From: Dryococelus australis
Taxonomy: Eukaryota > Arthropoda > Insecta > Phasmatodea > Phasmatidae
Direction: 5' to 3'
Length of the DNA: 64,000 nucleotides
Assembly (NCBI GenBank): GCA_029891345.1
Contig: CM057009.1
Location: forward strand, 299,995,466-300,059,465
Of the stretch, positions 1-10,935 are shown in pieces. Below the pieces are notes generated by a model. It had not been told where the DNA came from. It was given only the letters and a program-made list of their open reading frames with translations, and searched no databases. The position numbers and the translations under genes are program-made. Every line of letters begins with the position of its first letter. Within the stretch, counting starts at the first letter, position 1.

Positions 1-389
1 TGATGTGTTAAGTTATATTCAACATATGCCATATGTCACAAGCGTTTTATACTTGTGTTCATAAAAGTTACATTTTTTTCTGTTAAATTAAAATGTTATT
101 CATATTTTGTCAATATATTGTAATGCTTTATTTATACATAATTTGAATAAAGAACAGGGAGAAAATAGTTATGTTGGTAACGCCTTGTAGGTAATAGTTC
201 TTATACAAAAAAACTGTTACACTTAGTGCGCACGAATTAGGTGCGTTTTCCTTTGGTGTAATTTTTCAGACTTAGTTAAGCATAGTTTGTACGAGGCGGA
301 GGAATATCCTGGAAGTAGAACTTGAGCAGCGCTTCAGAAAATGCTGAAATAACCGTGAATGGGTTATAACTGAAACTGTTAAATATACG
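1..389. other. AT-rich intergenic DNA with half of a dispersed repeat
   Basis: No gene is recognisable. The stretch at about 236-320 reappears in inverse orientation at about 18948-19040: both share a GGTGCGTTTTCC-like block, a GGTGTAATTTT block, and a GAGGAATATCCTGGAAGTAGAAC-type block read on opposite strands. It is therefore an old interspersed repeat of unknown class. Confidence 0.5.
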
Positions 390-395
390 TTAAGC

Positions 396-575
396 CAAAC
401 ATATCTTTGTTTGCCTCAACCAAACCTTTGATTGGGGAAAATTAATACGAGCAACAAAATAATTTGGTAGCAGCAACAAAATATTTTATTTCCACTATAC
501 AAACAATTAATTTGGTTGAGCTAAGCAAACTTTATTTGATTCGTCAACAAAACGTTTTTCTCTGTTTGGTGGCCC
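396..575. repeat. TTTGTT/AACAAA reiterated element, fragment 1
   Basis: This fragment contains TTTGTTTGCCTCAACCAAA, then AACAAAATAATTTGG and AACAAAATATTTT. The short TTTGTT and AACAAA words alternate in orientation every 20-30 bases. The same texture recurs at 47035-47830, 51030-51260 and 61535-62190, so this is a fragment of one dispersed family. It has no coding capacity. Confidence 0.55.
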
Positions 576-1208
576 CGTGTGTAGCTCAGTTTTACGTCAG
601 ACCCGGTGGCACAGGAATTCCTTGCTGGTTTTTTTTACCGTTCTAGTATTGGTTGAGAGATCACATGGGGCGTCTAATAAACTGTGATCCATTTGCAAAA
701 GTATCAGAAATATGCATGTGTTCAAAGGCTAGTTTGTCCAAAAATTAATTTGCGAAATACACCCGTCCCAATTTATAAATTAAATAGTTTAACCATGAAT
801 TAAACAGCAGCGGGAAGAGCTGTAAAGACTTCAACATAAACGAAAATGTGCAGTTCAAAATTACCCTTTAGAATTACAAAATTAACTCAGATGTATGTAG
901 TTTACAAATACATGACATTTCATATTTTACATAAAATCGTGCAAGATTTTACGGCAAATAAATGCCGCTTTAATTTTGATTTATGAAATAAAATTTACCA
1001 TTTTTTATTGAATATGTAACCATAGTTATTTCCTGAATGATTTAAAAGAGCATCGCTCTGTTCAGTCTAAAATCGTTGGACTGCATTGGTGTAATCTTAC
1101 AACATATATAAAACTAAAGAATTTTAGCTAGTCTGAATGTTAGTACGAAACTGTCATTGTTTGGTTAAAAGAAAGTGCCATGTATAAAGAAAATTTTATA
1201 AATCACAT
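576..1208. other. AT-rich intergenic DNA
   Basis: Apart from short spurious ORFs I see no gene, tandem repeat or terminal inverted repeat here. Confidence 0.5.
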
Positions 1209-1419
1209 CCCAGCAAACACAACCTGGCGACAAAGTATCAGCAAATTGTCGGCCCGATACCTGTACGGTCGGCAACTGTCGTTCAATACCAGAAGATAGC
1301 CATCTGACTACGGCGTGATGTCTTTTATGAGACAGATTGCAAGCCGTTGGAAAAAAGATAATGGCCCGCTGTATTTTTTAGGATAACAGATTGATGTAAT
1401 CGAAAATGATGATTTCGCA

Positions 1420-1750
1420 GAGCAAACATGTTGCAAGCATCTTAAAAATGTTTCTGGGCCGATTCCTATACAGCATCTTTGTCTTTTCGGTAAGCTGGCC
1501 ACTATCAAGTTTATTTCGACCCGGTAACATTTTCTATACAAGGCTCTTTATCACAATAAGGATATAAATATGATGGATATCACCGAAAATATGTCGCAGT
1601 GATATCGCAGAACAAAAATGTTACAAGCATATTAAAATTGTTTCTGGTCCGATTCCCATACAACAACATTGTCTTTTCGGTAAACTGGCCATTATCTTAT
1701 TTATTCCGGCCCGGTAACGTTTTCTAGACAAGGCTCTTTATCACAATAAA
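1420..1750. repeat. Diverged direct duplication of about 150 bp inside the 1.4-kb element
   Basis: Two segments, 1420-1560 and 1604-1750, run in parallel. Both pass through a GCAGAGCAAACATGTT or GCAGAACAAAAATGTT block, then TTGTCTTTTCGGTAA, and end with AAGGCTCTTTATCACAATAA. They differ at many positions, so the duplication is old. No coding frame is preserved. Confidence 0.75.
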
Positions 1751-2134
1751 ATAAATATATATATATATATAAGATGTATTTTTGCCAGAAAACTTTTGGA
1801 AAGTGTTTTGAATAGGCAAGATGTTAGTTAGCTGTTAATGGTATGATGTCTTTTACGAGACAGTGTGTTAACCGTTAGCAATTTTTTTCGTTGTTATATT
1901 GTCACATGGTAGCCCATTGCATTTGTTGACATTTAATTTTTTTTTCTCATTTGTACAATCATCCAACAAATATATTAAAAACTAGTCAAAAATATTTTGT
2001 TTGCACGCCTCTGAAGAAATAGTTTTAAAATAATCCTTGTTTTAAAATACTTTGATATATTGTCATAGAATTTATATATTCCTTTATAATAATTTGTGTC
2101 ACTATATATTTTTAATTACTGGAGTACATCAACA

Positions 2135-2212
2135 ACTTACCCCGTGGTGTGTGGATTAGCATGCTGGACTTTCAACTCAACTGTCTTAGGTTCGAATCTC
2201 GCACTCGGCAAG
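2135..2212 (+). repeat. tRNA-like (SINE-type) segment
   Basis: An A-box-like stretch TGTGGATTAGCATGCTGG is followed about 30 bases on by a B-box GGTTCGAATCTC. This is the internal polymerase III promoter layout of a tRNA or tRNA-derived SINE. The stem arms do not pair well enough for a functional tRNA. It lies inside the 1.4-kb TIR element, so it may have been captured or inserted. Confidence 0.5.
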
Positions 2213-2347
2213 TAAAAGATTTTCACATGATATAATGTGTTGAGAAGTAAATGAAATGTAAAGAGGAACTAACTATTACTACAATTCTTAATCGAAAAAT
2301 TAAAGTTTTTCATTGTTATAGTGCTTATTTCTGGACATCATGCCTCT

Positions 2348-2480
2348 GCAGGCCCGGCATCGTAACGACACCCAGCCGTCGCAGACCCGACAACCTAGCG
2401 ACATCCAGCCGTCGCAGGCCCAGCATCGTAACGACATTTAGCTGTCGCAGGCCCGACACTGTCGACAAACATTTAGCCGC
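2348..2480. repeat. Tandem repeat, 33-bp unit, 4 copies
   Basis: Four successive units start GCAGRCCCGRC or a close variant and end with AGCCGTC or AGCTGTC. The unit is 33 bp, a multiple of three, which leaves a frame open on each strand. I take those frames to be by-products. Confidence 0.8.
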
Positions 2481-2601
2481 CAGTCCATATTTCCATCGGG
2501 CCGCTTTCGTCATAAGACAGCGGGCCGGTATCGGATGGCCGGAGTTTGTCGGCTAGCATTTACCGGGCCGATTCTGACCCGTACTTTCTGTGTTTGCTGG
2601 G

Positions 2602-3012
2602 TTGTAACATCTGCCTGGTTTCAAAAGTTTAGTACAGCAGTACGCCCTGATGTCATTAACGTCTGGCATAATATATTTTGCCATTGATTAAAACAACAAA
2701 AAATATTCCCATTACGTTTCTCTGTTGGTGCCAATTCTTTTCCCCTTTTTTCAGATTTAACTGCTCACTTACCTTCACCATTAAAAATTGTTAGTTGTTA
2801 ACCCATAGATATAATTGTAACAATAAATTAACTTTTTTTCCGCCACAAAAATCATAAGTAGTTTTAAAAACAATATGTACTAGCGAAACGGTAGTGATTT
2901 TGCAACTGGGCGTGGCTCCTGTATAAAAAATACATAGATTGCAAACAAACTTTCAAGACGTCACCACCAAAAGCTTTTTGAATCATTTTACTCTTTCCTG
3001 TTTTCCGTGTCG
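2602..3012. other. Intergenic DNA
   Basis: AT-rich sequence without recognisable gene or repeat structure. Confidence 0.4.
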
Positions 3013-3370
3013 TTTCAGTAAGGAGGGTTGAAAGTTCGCGCTTAATTTCTTGTCGACAGTGAGGTCATTACAGAAAGTGAGGTTCAGTAAAGAGGGTTGA
3101 AAGTTCGCGCTTAACTTCTTGTCGACTGTGAGGTCATTACAGAAAGTGAGGTTCAGTAAAGAGGGTTGAAAGTTCGCGCTTAACTTCTTGTCGACAGTGA
3201 GGTCATTACAGAAAGTGAGGTTCAGTAAGGAGGGTTGAAAGTTCGCGCTTAACTTCTTGTCGACAGTGAGGTCATTACAGAAAGTGAGGTTCAGTAAAGA
3301 GGGTTGAAAGTTCGCGCTTAACTTCTTGTCGACAGTGAGGTCATTACAGAAAGTGAGGTTCAGTAAAGTA
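3013..3370. repeat. Tandem repeat, 69-bp unit, 5 copies
   Basis: GTTCAGTAAAGAGGG begins units at 3082, 3151, 3220 and 3289, with a first variant at 3013 and a truncated sixth start at 3358. Units are nearly identical, differing at a few positions such as GTCGACAG versus GTCGACTG, so the expansion is recent. Confidence 0.92.
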
Positions 3371-3394
3371 GGAGTAGGGAATTAACATGGTATG

Positions 3395-3545
3395 TGAGAA
3401 AGGAATTATAGAAGCATTCGCCTGGAGTGATTTCGGGAAAAAACCCGGGACACTGAAATCAAGTTGGTCGGACAAGGGATCGAGTCCGAGTCTTCCCGAA
3501 TGCGATTCATGCATAAAACCACCGTGCAGCCTCGCTCTGCACTGT
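3395..3545 (-). repeat. tRNA-derived SINE, family C, minus strand
   Basis: Read on the minus strand, the copy starts near a GAGCGAGGCTGCACGG A-box-like stretch and has a B-box-like GGACTCGATCCC. It ends with TTCCCGAAATCACTCCAG. The layout and wording match a SINE type I associate with polyneopteran insects. The related plus-strand copy is at 39328-39470. It is diverged and inactive-looking. Confidence 0.6.
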
Positions 3546-6500
3546 TGAGTGTGTTAACGTCAAGAAATTTTTAAGCTATTACAGTTACCATGCAGATAAA
3601 ATTTTTTCGTAATTTTTTTTTAATGCCTGTTAAATTCAATTCAGCATCCTCGGTCGCCATGAACGCCAAGGCGTCGTAACCATTTGGCGAAGTAAGGCAG
3701 GCGATTGTGCACTCAGCTCATGCGAAGATCTGTGCATTAGCAACGAGCTTGAGGTGATTCAAAGCCCAGTTTAGGTTTTGTATATTTAGTCTTTATCTGC
3801 ATTAGAATATATATTATGTAAATGTTTCTCCGAAATATAAACAAGAAATTACTGACATAACTAACAAGTCTACTTTCCTCAACATTGGTGCAATTAATTT
3901 TTAATTAATTTCTTAAAAGCTGCGTTGGTAGTAATGAGTTGACTTCTCTTTGAAAGAAATAACTTTAGAAATGAAACCAGAAACTTATGCGAAAATAGGG
4001 AGACAATTACAAATACACACATGCCCTACCCGGGACTTGAAGACAGAAAACCATGTACTATAGGCTAGCTTGGAATTCACTGCAATACAGAGGTTGTATT
4101 CGGAGAATAAATTTCTGATTTACTTAGTCTAATGTACGGAATGATAGGGTTTACTAACATAAAATATTTAAAAGACCTTTATTTTGAAAACATGTGATTG
4201 AACTACATAAAATATGTAAGTTCACACAGTCTATATCAAATTATTAACACAAGTAGTGCATTTGTGTTAAGGATTTGATGGAAATCGGTTGTTTGGTACC
4301 TGGGATATGACATGAAAAACTTTATTTTCTTATTTGATGCTATCGCACAACATTTCCAGAAAAATAGGTTCACTAAACAATGCTTCTAATGAATACAGTT
4401 TACATAGAAAATTTTTGTTGAATTTGGTTATCTATGCATCCCCCTCCCCCTATCCAGCCAAAAACACATTTTCAGTTAGAAGAACCTCTGCCCTGTCCAA
4501 GGCCACACTCCCCCTTCCCATCTTCCGCCCTTATTCCAGAGTGTGTGTTTTCCGAGATTAGAGATGCCTTGTTTAAGCATCCCCTACACCTCAGAAGGCT
4601 TATTTGTCCACATCAAGGGCAACGGCTTGTTACCTACCTTCCCTCGGACCAGCGAATTTTGAACTCACCCGATGCAGTGAGCTGTTTGCAAAACTATGCT
4701 CTACCCATGAATTGTGGAGTCTCCCAAGAATCTGCCCTGTCCAATTCTGTGATATGAGTACTTATTCCGCCCGCCCCTTTCCCTGATGTTATGCCTGGAG
4801 CTGATTAGCAGCCTTCAAACCTTTATGTCACGGATGTTTGAAAAATTCTCGCATTTCGATTCTCAAGTGTCTGAACATTTGCTGCAAAGGAATATATTTT
4901 AACAATTCCCACTATTTTATAATTGCATGTAATTTGTGATAAAATGTAAAAATACTACCTAATCCCGATGTAGGCGAACAACTCGATTGATTAATCGCAT
5001 ATAAATATCTAACAAAATGAATTAATCTAGGAAAGATTTGAGTCCCTGCAACTTCGATCCGAAATAATTTGAACTAAAACCCAGTCTAAATCCTATCGCA
5101 GAGAATGTTTAAAAAAAATTCTTGTAGCGAACATACATAGACTAGCTTCGTAAATCCACATTTACAAACACTAGCCGAATAATGCACAGATTTATTTTAA
5201 AAATAATAGACGCGTGCAAACTTCAAAATAATGGAAAAGATTTCTACCTGTTCCTTTGTCAAGGGGAATGCAGCGCCTTGCCGGATTGTCTTCAAGCGAC
5301 CAGCCTGTCTCGCTCGGGACAAGGACTGCTAGCAATGCTTTGGCTTTATATGTGTCGTGAACACGTCCTAGCTTTAGGAAGCCTACAGGCTTCACACAAA
5401 GTGTCATACACTTTTGTTTTCTGAATAAACCCAAAATAACTGACTTACACAATGAAGGCAGATATAGAGTAAAAGCCATATCTATGCGTTTTAAAATTCC
5501 CTTGAAAACTGCTTGTGCTTGCTGACACCCATTAACTGCATTTTACATTGTCTTTAAACCTCATATACTATATGTAAAATTATTTATTTCGTCTTGTTTT
5601 CTGTTAATACACAAAATCGTTTAATCATTGCGAATCTCCATCGTCTTTACTGTATTGAAATATTAACGATTTCGCTATTTTTAGATGAAATTCAGGCACA
5701 CTGATTTCACAGCGAGACAGTATTGTTCGCTGTTATGAAAAGCGCTCTGACAAAGTGATTCGCTAACTGTTGCGAATAAACACACACTAGTTAAACCGAC
5801 TGAAGGAAAAACTACATATTCAGTTCATGCCCAAATATTTCTGCTCACGTAAAAATATCAATAACCAGGTAATTTTGGTTTTGTTTTGTTGATATGGATT
5901 TTTCAAGATATATCTGTAAAAAGGTAACACCCAGGAATAAATGTTCTTCACACAATCAAACTGCAAATCTATGGCCACTGGTGGATGAGGTAATAAAATA
6001 TATTTAATTATTTTGTGTAAAACATTGATGCACCCTTTCTCTAAGATATGTGATTATAAACTTCCAGATCTACAGTTTGCAGATAAATTAAACACACATT
6101 CGCTTTGAAATACACTTATCATATATCCCATATTTCCAATGAACACAATATTTATTTACATATACGACAATCACATGCTTCTTAAAATATTTATTTACAT
6201 ATACAAATACACATTCTTCTTAAAAACATTTATTTATATACAGAAAAAACACTCAATCTTACTATCTGGGAACAAGGTTAATAACATTTGGTTGATGCTG
6301 CAGGAAGACGAACTCGTTACTCTCAAATCTCTGAGAAGTTGTTATTCACAGCTGGCTCTAAATGAGGCATTGGCTTACTGTTTGTTAAAATTTCAGATTA
6401 GTAATTTAAAGATATTATCTGTCCATTAATTGGTTCAATCTTGATACAGCTGACAATTTAATTGACATGTAGATGCTATTATGTCATTTAACTACCTCAT

Positions 6501-6790
6501 TGGTGGTATTGCATATAGCAGAGCTGAATTAATCATGGTATTGAGTGTAGTGCTGCGGAATAAAATGTAGACAAGAATTCCATAATATCACACAGGGAAA
6601 CACCAGTCGACTGAATGAAGCGCTGAAATAAAAGAAGTGTAAAGTTTGCAGAGGAAATTTGACATACACATCATAATAACATGAAGGAAGGCTCTCACTT
6701 CAGAGGCTCTACACACATTCTGGGTTTCGGGGAACAGGAAATTTATGGATTTATAATTGTATTAAAATCTTGTAGCAATCATATTTATCT
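3546..6790. other. Intergenic DNA left of the Polinton
   Basis: No gene is recognised on either strand. The C-rich block near 4434-4790 holds overlapping open frames with no domain. A simple AT-rich reiteration of TATTTATTTACATATAC occurs at 6147-6240. I looked here on the minus strand for the missing Polinton DNA polymerase and did not see it. Confidence 0.4.
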
Positions 6791-6794
6791 GTGC

Positions 6795-6865
6795 ATCGGA
6801 GCGAGTGAAGAGATTTGAGAGACTCTCGAAAATTGGGGTCTTGAGAGCTGATGAGGGTGAAGCAA
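6795..6865 (-). repeat. SINE-A tail fragment, 5'-truncated
   Basis: On the minus strand this reads CACCCTCATCAGCTCTCAAG, a short variable part, then CTCAAATCTCTTCACTCGCT. It matches the 3' half of the SINE-A copies at 34431-34652 and 43112-43375. It abuts the last recognisable part of the Polinton zinc-finger gene, so it marks the point where that gene is broken. Confidence 0.65.
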
Positions 6866-7763
6866 GGCACGTAATGAATCAGTGTCAGAATACAGGCCTT
6901 CTTATCGCTAATAAACTTGGATTACTTAGTGTATTTACCACCGATGGTGAATGGCCTGTATTGAGAGATATGCACATACATTTTTGATATCAGTTGCAAA
7001 GTCCACACACTTCCATGAGCACTAAATTCTTCAAGTGTGGTTGTTAAGGAAGGCACTATGTTAGTGTCATAAAGTTCACCAACATTGGATGAGTGCAGAA
7101 CAGGGAAGGAAGTACATTAAAAATAAAAGGTTTCCATAATGTCTTCGTCAGCCGTGATGGATTTCAAGTACTTACACATTACTGTTATACTAATTCTAAT
7201 TGGTTGGTGTGATGTTTTAGTTAAATCTATAAAAGGAATTCTGCACCTTGTGAAAAAACAAAAAAATCCTGCATCACTGTTAAACCTATTGTTGACTATC
7301 CAAGTTCAGTTAGCCTGCCAGTGAATGCGCTAGTCAATATCTCATACCTGAAATTGGATGATGAACTTTTCACTCAAGCTGGAGATTCGGAAATCAAATT
7401 ACTTTTCATCCCTGAATCAACATATCGAATTTTTGGAGGTAATTCAGTGGGTGGAACTGGAAATGTTAACTGTTTTGCAGTAGGTGGACTATGTGGTGCA
7501 GATTGTGGGGCAGATTGTAGCGCAGATTGTGGAGTGGATTGTTACGCAGATTTTGGAGCAGATTGTGGAGTACATTGGGAAGCAGATTGGGAAGATGGAG
7601 CACCAGTGTTGCAAGTTTTGAAATGTCTATTTTTGTCATCACTCTGAGAAAATTGTTTCTGGCAGAAATCAAACTGAAACTGTTTTCGTGAATATTTCAT
7701 TCCACAACTAGTTCTTTCATGTCGTCGTAAGTTCTGCAGAACTGTAAATTCTTTACCACGCAA
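6866..7763 (-). pseudogene. C2H2 zinc-finger protein remnant of Polinton type (polymerase-associated)
   Basis: Reading leftward from 7763, the frame shows a clear C2H2 finger, FDFCQKQFSQSDDKNRHFKTC, preceded by a partial finger ending LRRHERTSC. Next comes a low-complexity run of QSAPQSAP-type repeats (about 7480-7570). After that is a conserved region beginning near YEILTSAFTGRL (about 7340) and continuing through ITVMCKYLKSI to a GSVWTLQLISKMYVHISQYRPF stretch near 6990. At least four stops and one frame change interrupt it. In arthropod Polintons such a protein lies beside, or forms the N-terminus of, the type B DNA polymerase. Here the homology stops where a SINE tail begins. The identification rests on recall of this family and should be tested by search. 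Confidence 0.6.
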
Positions 7764-8925
7764 GCTACACAGCTAAGATATCATTGCTTCCATACTATTC
7801 CAAGATTAGAATGAAACTGCAAGGCATACACATTTTATATTTAGTTATAAGCAATTCTAGGAAGCAATTCAATTATATTATTCATTTTAAAAACAAAATG
7901 TCTGTATTATAAAATTTTTACAATTTTCTGCATTCAATCACTTTAAAATTACTAACTGTTTATTTCATCACTATCCCACACACAAACCTTTATGATCAAA
8001 TACATAAGATTTTAATGTGAAATGTGCACAAACAAAGTTTACATAACATTCTATAGTCAGAATATAGGAATATTATAATTTATGCATTCATAAAGTCAGT
8101 AAAACCGAAAAAATTGTTGTAAACCATTAATTTTGTTACTCTTTTTTACAGAATACATTTTCTCATCACTGTGTGTTTACAAAAACATTTTTTACATCAT
8201 ATATTTTCTTTTCTCTCTTTGGTAATATTTATAGTATTTTCATCTGATTGATTGCTGTAACTTTTTCATGTATTCATGTGCGTGGAATATTATACATTCT
8301 GGTAAATCACGAAAGATTTAATTAAAGTGCGAATATACTCCTTCGATACTCGCTGGAAGACTTGTATTCGGACACATACGGTATACAGGACATTTTTAAA
8401 GATCTGGACAAGATATATCTAGTTTTAGGACCGAGGTAATATTTACGCTTTGCCATTCACCAGCACACGTGACCATTCGACAGAGACTTATTTAGTTACA
8501 AGTTCGAAACGAACTAACTCATTTTACCGAAATTCGTTGCCAGCCACTAAACTAAAATTAGATCATTATATTTTTCACCATCTAAGGGACATTGAATATT
8601 TTTGAAATGAAACAACCCATCACATATCTCTCCAAAATGATGTATTATTCCATTAGACAAATAAAAGTAATTTGCACTTGAGTTTCAGGGGGTGACCAGA
8701 CATGTTTACAGTAGAAATGTTGCAATGAGCCCAAAACTATTTCTTTCTGAGAAAAACTCTAAATTGTTTACTTCAAGGTGCTAATAACTTGCTAATATTC
8801 AATTTACACTTCGGATTCTGTGTGCAAGAACAGGTGATTTTGTTGTCTTGTTGATCCATCTTTAATAAATATTATATTACATACAACTAAATACTTTTTA
8901 TACTAAATTTTAATCACTAGTTCTC
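7764..8925. other. AT-rich spacer inside the Polinton
   Basis: No coding remnant is seen on either strand over about 1.2 kb. This may be a deleted or heavily eroded gene, or a later insertion without visible ends. Confidence 0.4.
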
Positions 8926-9406
8926 TCATCCGAAATAATGCCATATCACTCGAATAATATCCACAGGTGATTCAGGAGGAGAATGGTCATAATCAGTTTC
9001 ACCCCAGTCAGACACCATTGCCCAAGTAAGCATTAATTTAGAGTTTTCCTCTTCACAGAAGAATGTTTAATTAGATCTGTGCATTTTACATAATTGGTTG
9101 AATAATAGGTAATTGTATTCTTTTTGAATATCTGTTACCCTCTCATTCCACACACTTTCCAAAATGTGTTTTTTCTCTAGTCCACTTGCGTATATTTCAC
9201 ACTTATTTAGGTAATATTTGCAGTTATCTTCAATATTCTCATACTCCATACACCCACTTTGCCATTTTAAACTGTGGTGATGGCTAGTAAGCCATCTATT
9301 ATTTCTTGTAATTGGGAGTTAGATATTTCCAGTCAAATGGCATTTTAAAGTTGAATACAAGTGTATTTTCTTCCATATCTGTAACAGTTAATTCTTTAAT
9401 GATCAT
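8926..9406 (-). pseudogene. Conserved hypothetical Polinton protein, broken
   Basis: A start at 9404-9406 opens a frame reading MIIKELTVTDMEENTLVFNF. It hits a stop near 9300 and continues in another frame through NRWLTSHHHSLKWQSG and a segment rich in Tyr, Asn and Lys. It then crosses a stop near 9067 and finishes with an acidic tail containing ETDYDHSPPESP and a TGA at 8926-8928. The total is about 155 codons with one frameshift and one stop. The W-L-T, H-x-L-x-W, G and Y pattern recalls a small protein repeatedly found beside Polinton capsid genes. No biochemical function is known to me. Its position just after the capsid gene suggests co-transcription with it. Confidence 0.5.
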
Positions 9407-9531
9407 TTTTCTGCAGATTGAAATCCTTGTACATTGCAAAACATCTCGTTGTAGCCATGGTTCATCGCCTACTGTCGCAATTCATTATCTGCAGCAGCTT
9501 TTCTCTTACATTGTAACTCACTTATCTATGG

Positions 9532-10699
9532 TTAATTATCTAAGTGTAAGCTTGTGTATTTGCTGTAATAGGTGTATTTACATTAATTTCAATTTGTGAA
9601 TCAATTATGTCATTGGTAATTGTGTCGTCTTGTTTACTTACATCAAATACAAACAAAGTTCTTCTGGTTTCAAATTATTCGGGTTCAAGGATTGGTGAGC
9701 AGATTTTGTTATAATATATGTCCTAAAACTTTTAGTACATATTGGAGCAAATAAGAAATTCCCCATTTTCAAAGTTCAAATTTATATCCATATAGGGGTA
9801 AGCTTGACTGTTTAGATACAGTTTATTATTTTTCATATCACAATTATCGAATACTGATATATCAGCTTTTAACTTGTTTTGTTGGTTTGTTCGAAAACAA
9901 ATAAACACAAATTGTGGTTTCTCAAATAAACAACTTGATTCCACATTCCAAATGACTTTTTTGTGACGTTGGTAGCATTGGAAATGTCTCCAAAACCCAC
10001 AATCGAATGCAGTATCAAGATTCTTCCCTTTTTCGATACATTTTAAAAACTTAACATTTTCATGAGTGTAATTTCAAAATTCGGCATTAGCCATTCAACA
10101 GTGTGTAATTCAAATGTTACACCTTCCTCATTATTAGATGTATCATATATGGTGTTCAAACGTGTATTGCTGAATAGAATAACTAATTCCTGTTTAGTAT
10201 TTAATATTACATATTTATAGTCCTCAGCAAAACCAAGTACCATACTTACCGGTGTAACAACTTTGTATTTTCCACCTGGATTTATTTGTAGTGTAAAATT
10301 ATTAGCATTGCTCCACCCAGCCATAAGCCCTGTATAAATATTGTTTACAGTTTCCGAGAGATAGTTCTTTATCATGGATGTAACTCCAACATCTCATTAT
10401 TGGCCTAATTCAACACTATTTAGCAGATATGCAATTATATAAATTAAATGAAGTATTCTGTTCCTCGCTATTCCTGTAGTTACCGGATTAGTAGCATTGG
10501 CTGTCTTTGTAATTGTTCCCCCGAACCTTTAACTTGATTTCGATGGTAATGTGTAAATATTGTGATTTTATATAGCAATCATTATTTCTGTTCAAAGTAT
10601 ATAGGGACCTGCTTGGAATGGTTCATACTCATGTATTTCCATATTGGTGATTGCATCTTCATAACTAATTGGTTCTTCAACATTAAGTATGTCTTCCAT
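9532..10699 (-). pseudogene. Polinton major capsid protein (double jelly-roll) remnant
   Basis: The start codon is at 10697-10699, giving MEDILNVEEPISYED. The gene runs about 390 codons to a stop at 9532-9534, with several frameshifts and stops. Recognisable blocks in order are an N-terminal LPSKS...GGTITK patch (near 10540), a NYLSETVNNIYTG and FTLQINPGGKYK region (about 10270-10370), an HTVEWLMPNFEITLMKM motif (about 10060-10110), PQFVFICFRTNQQNKL followed by YLNSQAYPYMDINLNFEN (about 9770-9920), and a C-terminal FVFDVSKQDDTI block (about 9640). The protein would build the pseudohexameric capsomers of a predicted Polinton virion. Length is close to complete; only the reading frame is lost. 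Confidence 0.78.
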
Positions 10700-10904
10700 T
10701 TCTATTAACCGTATATCCTAATTCCTTTAAAAACAATTTGTTGCCTTGTGTTAACGCCATACGTAACTTATAAAGAAGTGAACGTTTTATGCTTGTGTTT
10801 ACGTTCTTTAAGCTTCCTTTTTTCGAAATGTGTTCCTTAGTGAGATCCTTCTTAAAAGAATCGCCTACTTTATGTATGTGATGGGTGGTATTCAAAATAC
10901 CCAT
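10683..10904 (-). pseudogene. Small basic Polinton ORF upstream of the capsid gene
   Basis: A 73-codon open frame, rich in Lys and Arg, ends with a TQGNKLFLKELGYTV segment. It overlaps the capsid start by 17 bases and follows the penton-like gene by about 30 bases. Its placement between penton and capsid genes matches a small ORF seen in other Polintons. No function is known to me. It is open from ATG to stop, but its length is too short to say whether it is intact. Confidence 0.4.
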
Positions 10905-10935
10905 TTTTATTGCAATGCACAGATAACGTAAGTGT

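Larger units (their letters stand above)
1209..2601. mobile_element. 1.4-kb non-autonomous TIR element
   Basis: The element begins CCCAGCAAACACA (1209-1221) and ends with its exact reverse complement TGTGTTTGCTGGG (2589-2601). The subterminal regions on both sides are rich in GGCCCGAT and GTCGGC words. There is no transposase ORF. The interior holds a diverged direct duplication (about 1420-1560 and 1604-1750), an AT microsatellite (1756-1771), a tRNA-like segment (2135-2212) and a 33-bp tandem repeat (2348-2480). It behaves like a large MITE. The target-site duplication is not clear, so the superfamily is unassigned. Confidence 0.65.

Noticed and set aside
2135..2212. Possible functional tRNA gene
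   Set aside because: A- and B-box-like words are present, but the acceptor and other stems do not pair convincingly; a tRNA-derived repeat is the better reading. The same applies to the copies near 39340, 57200 and 61770.
2251..2556. ORFs on both strands of 101 and 62 codons with Arg-rich repeats
   Set aside because: Caused by the 33-bp tandem repeat inside the 1.4-kb TIR element.
3013..3370. CRISPR array
   Set aside because: The 69-bp units are contiguous with no variable spacers, in a eukaryotic setting; it is a plain tandem repeat.
7321..7647. Plus-strand Cys-Ala-Asp repeat protein
   Set aside because: It is the complement of the QSAP repeat in the minus-strand zinc-finger remnant, whose conserved flanks favour the minus strand.
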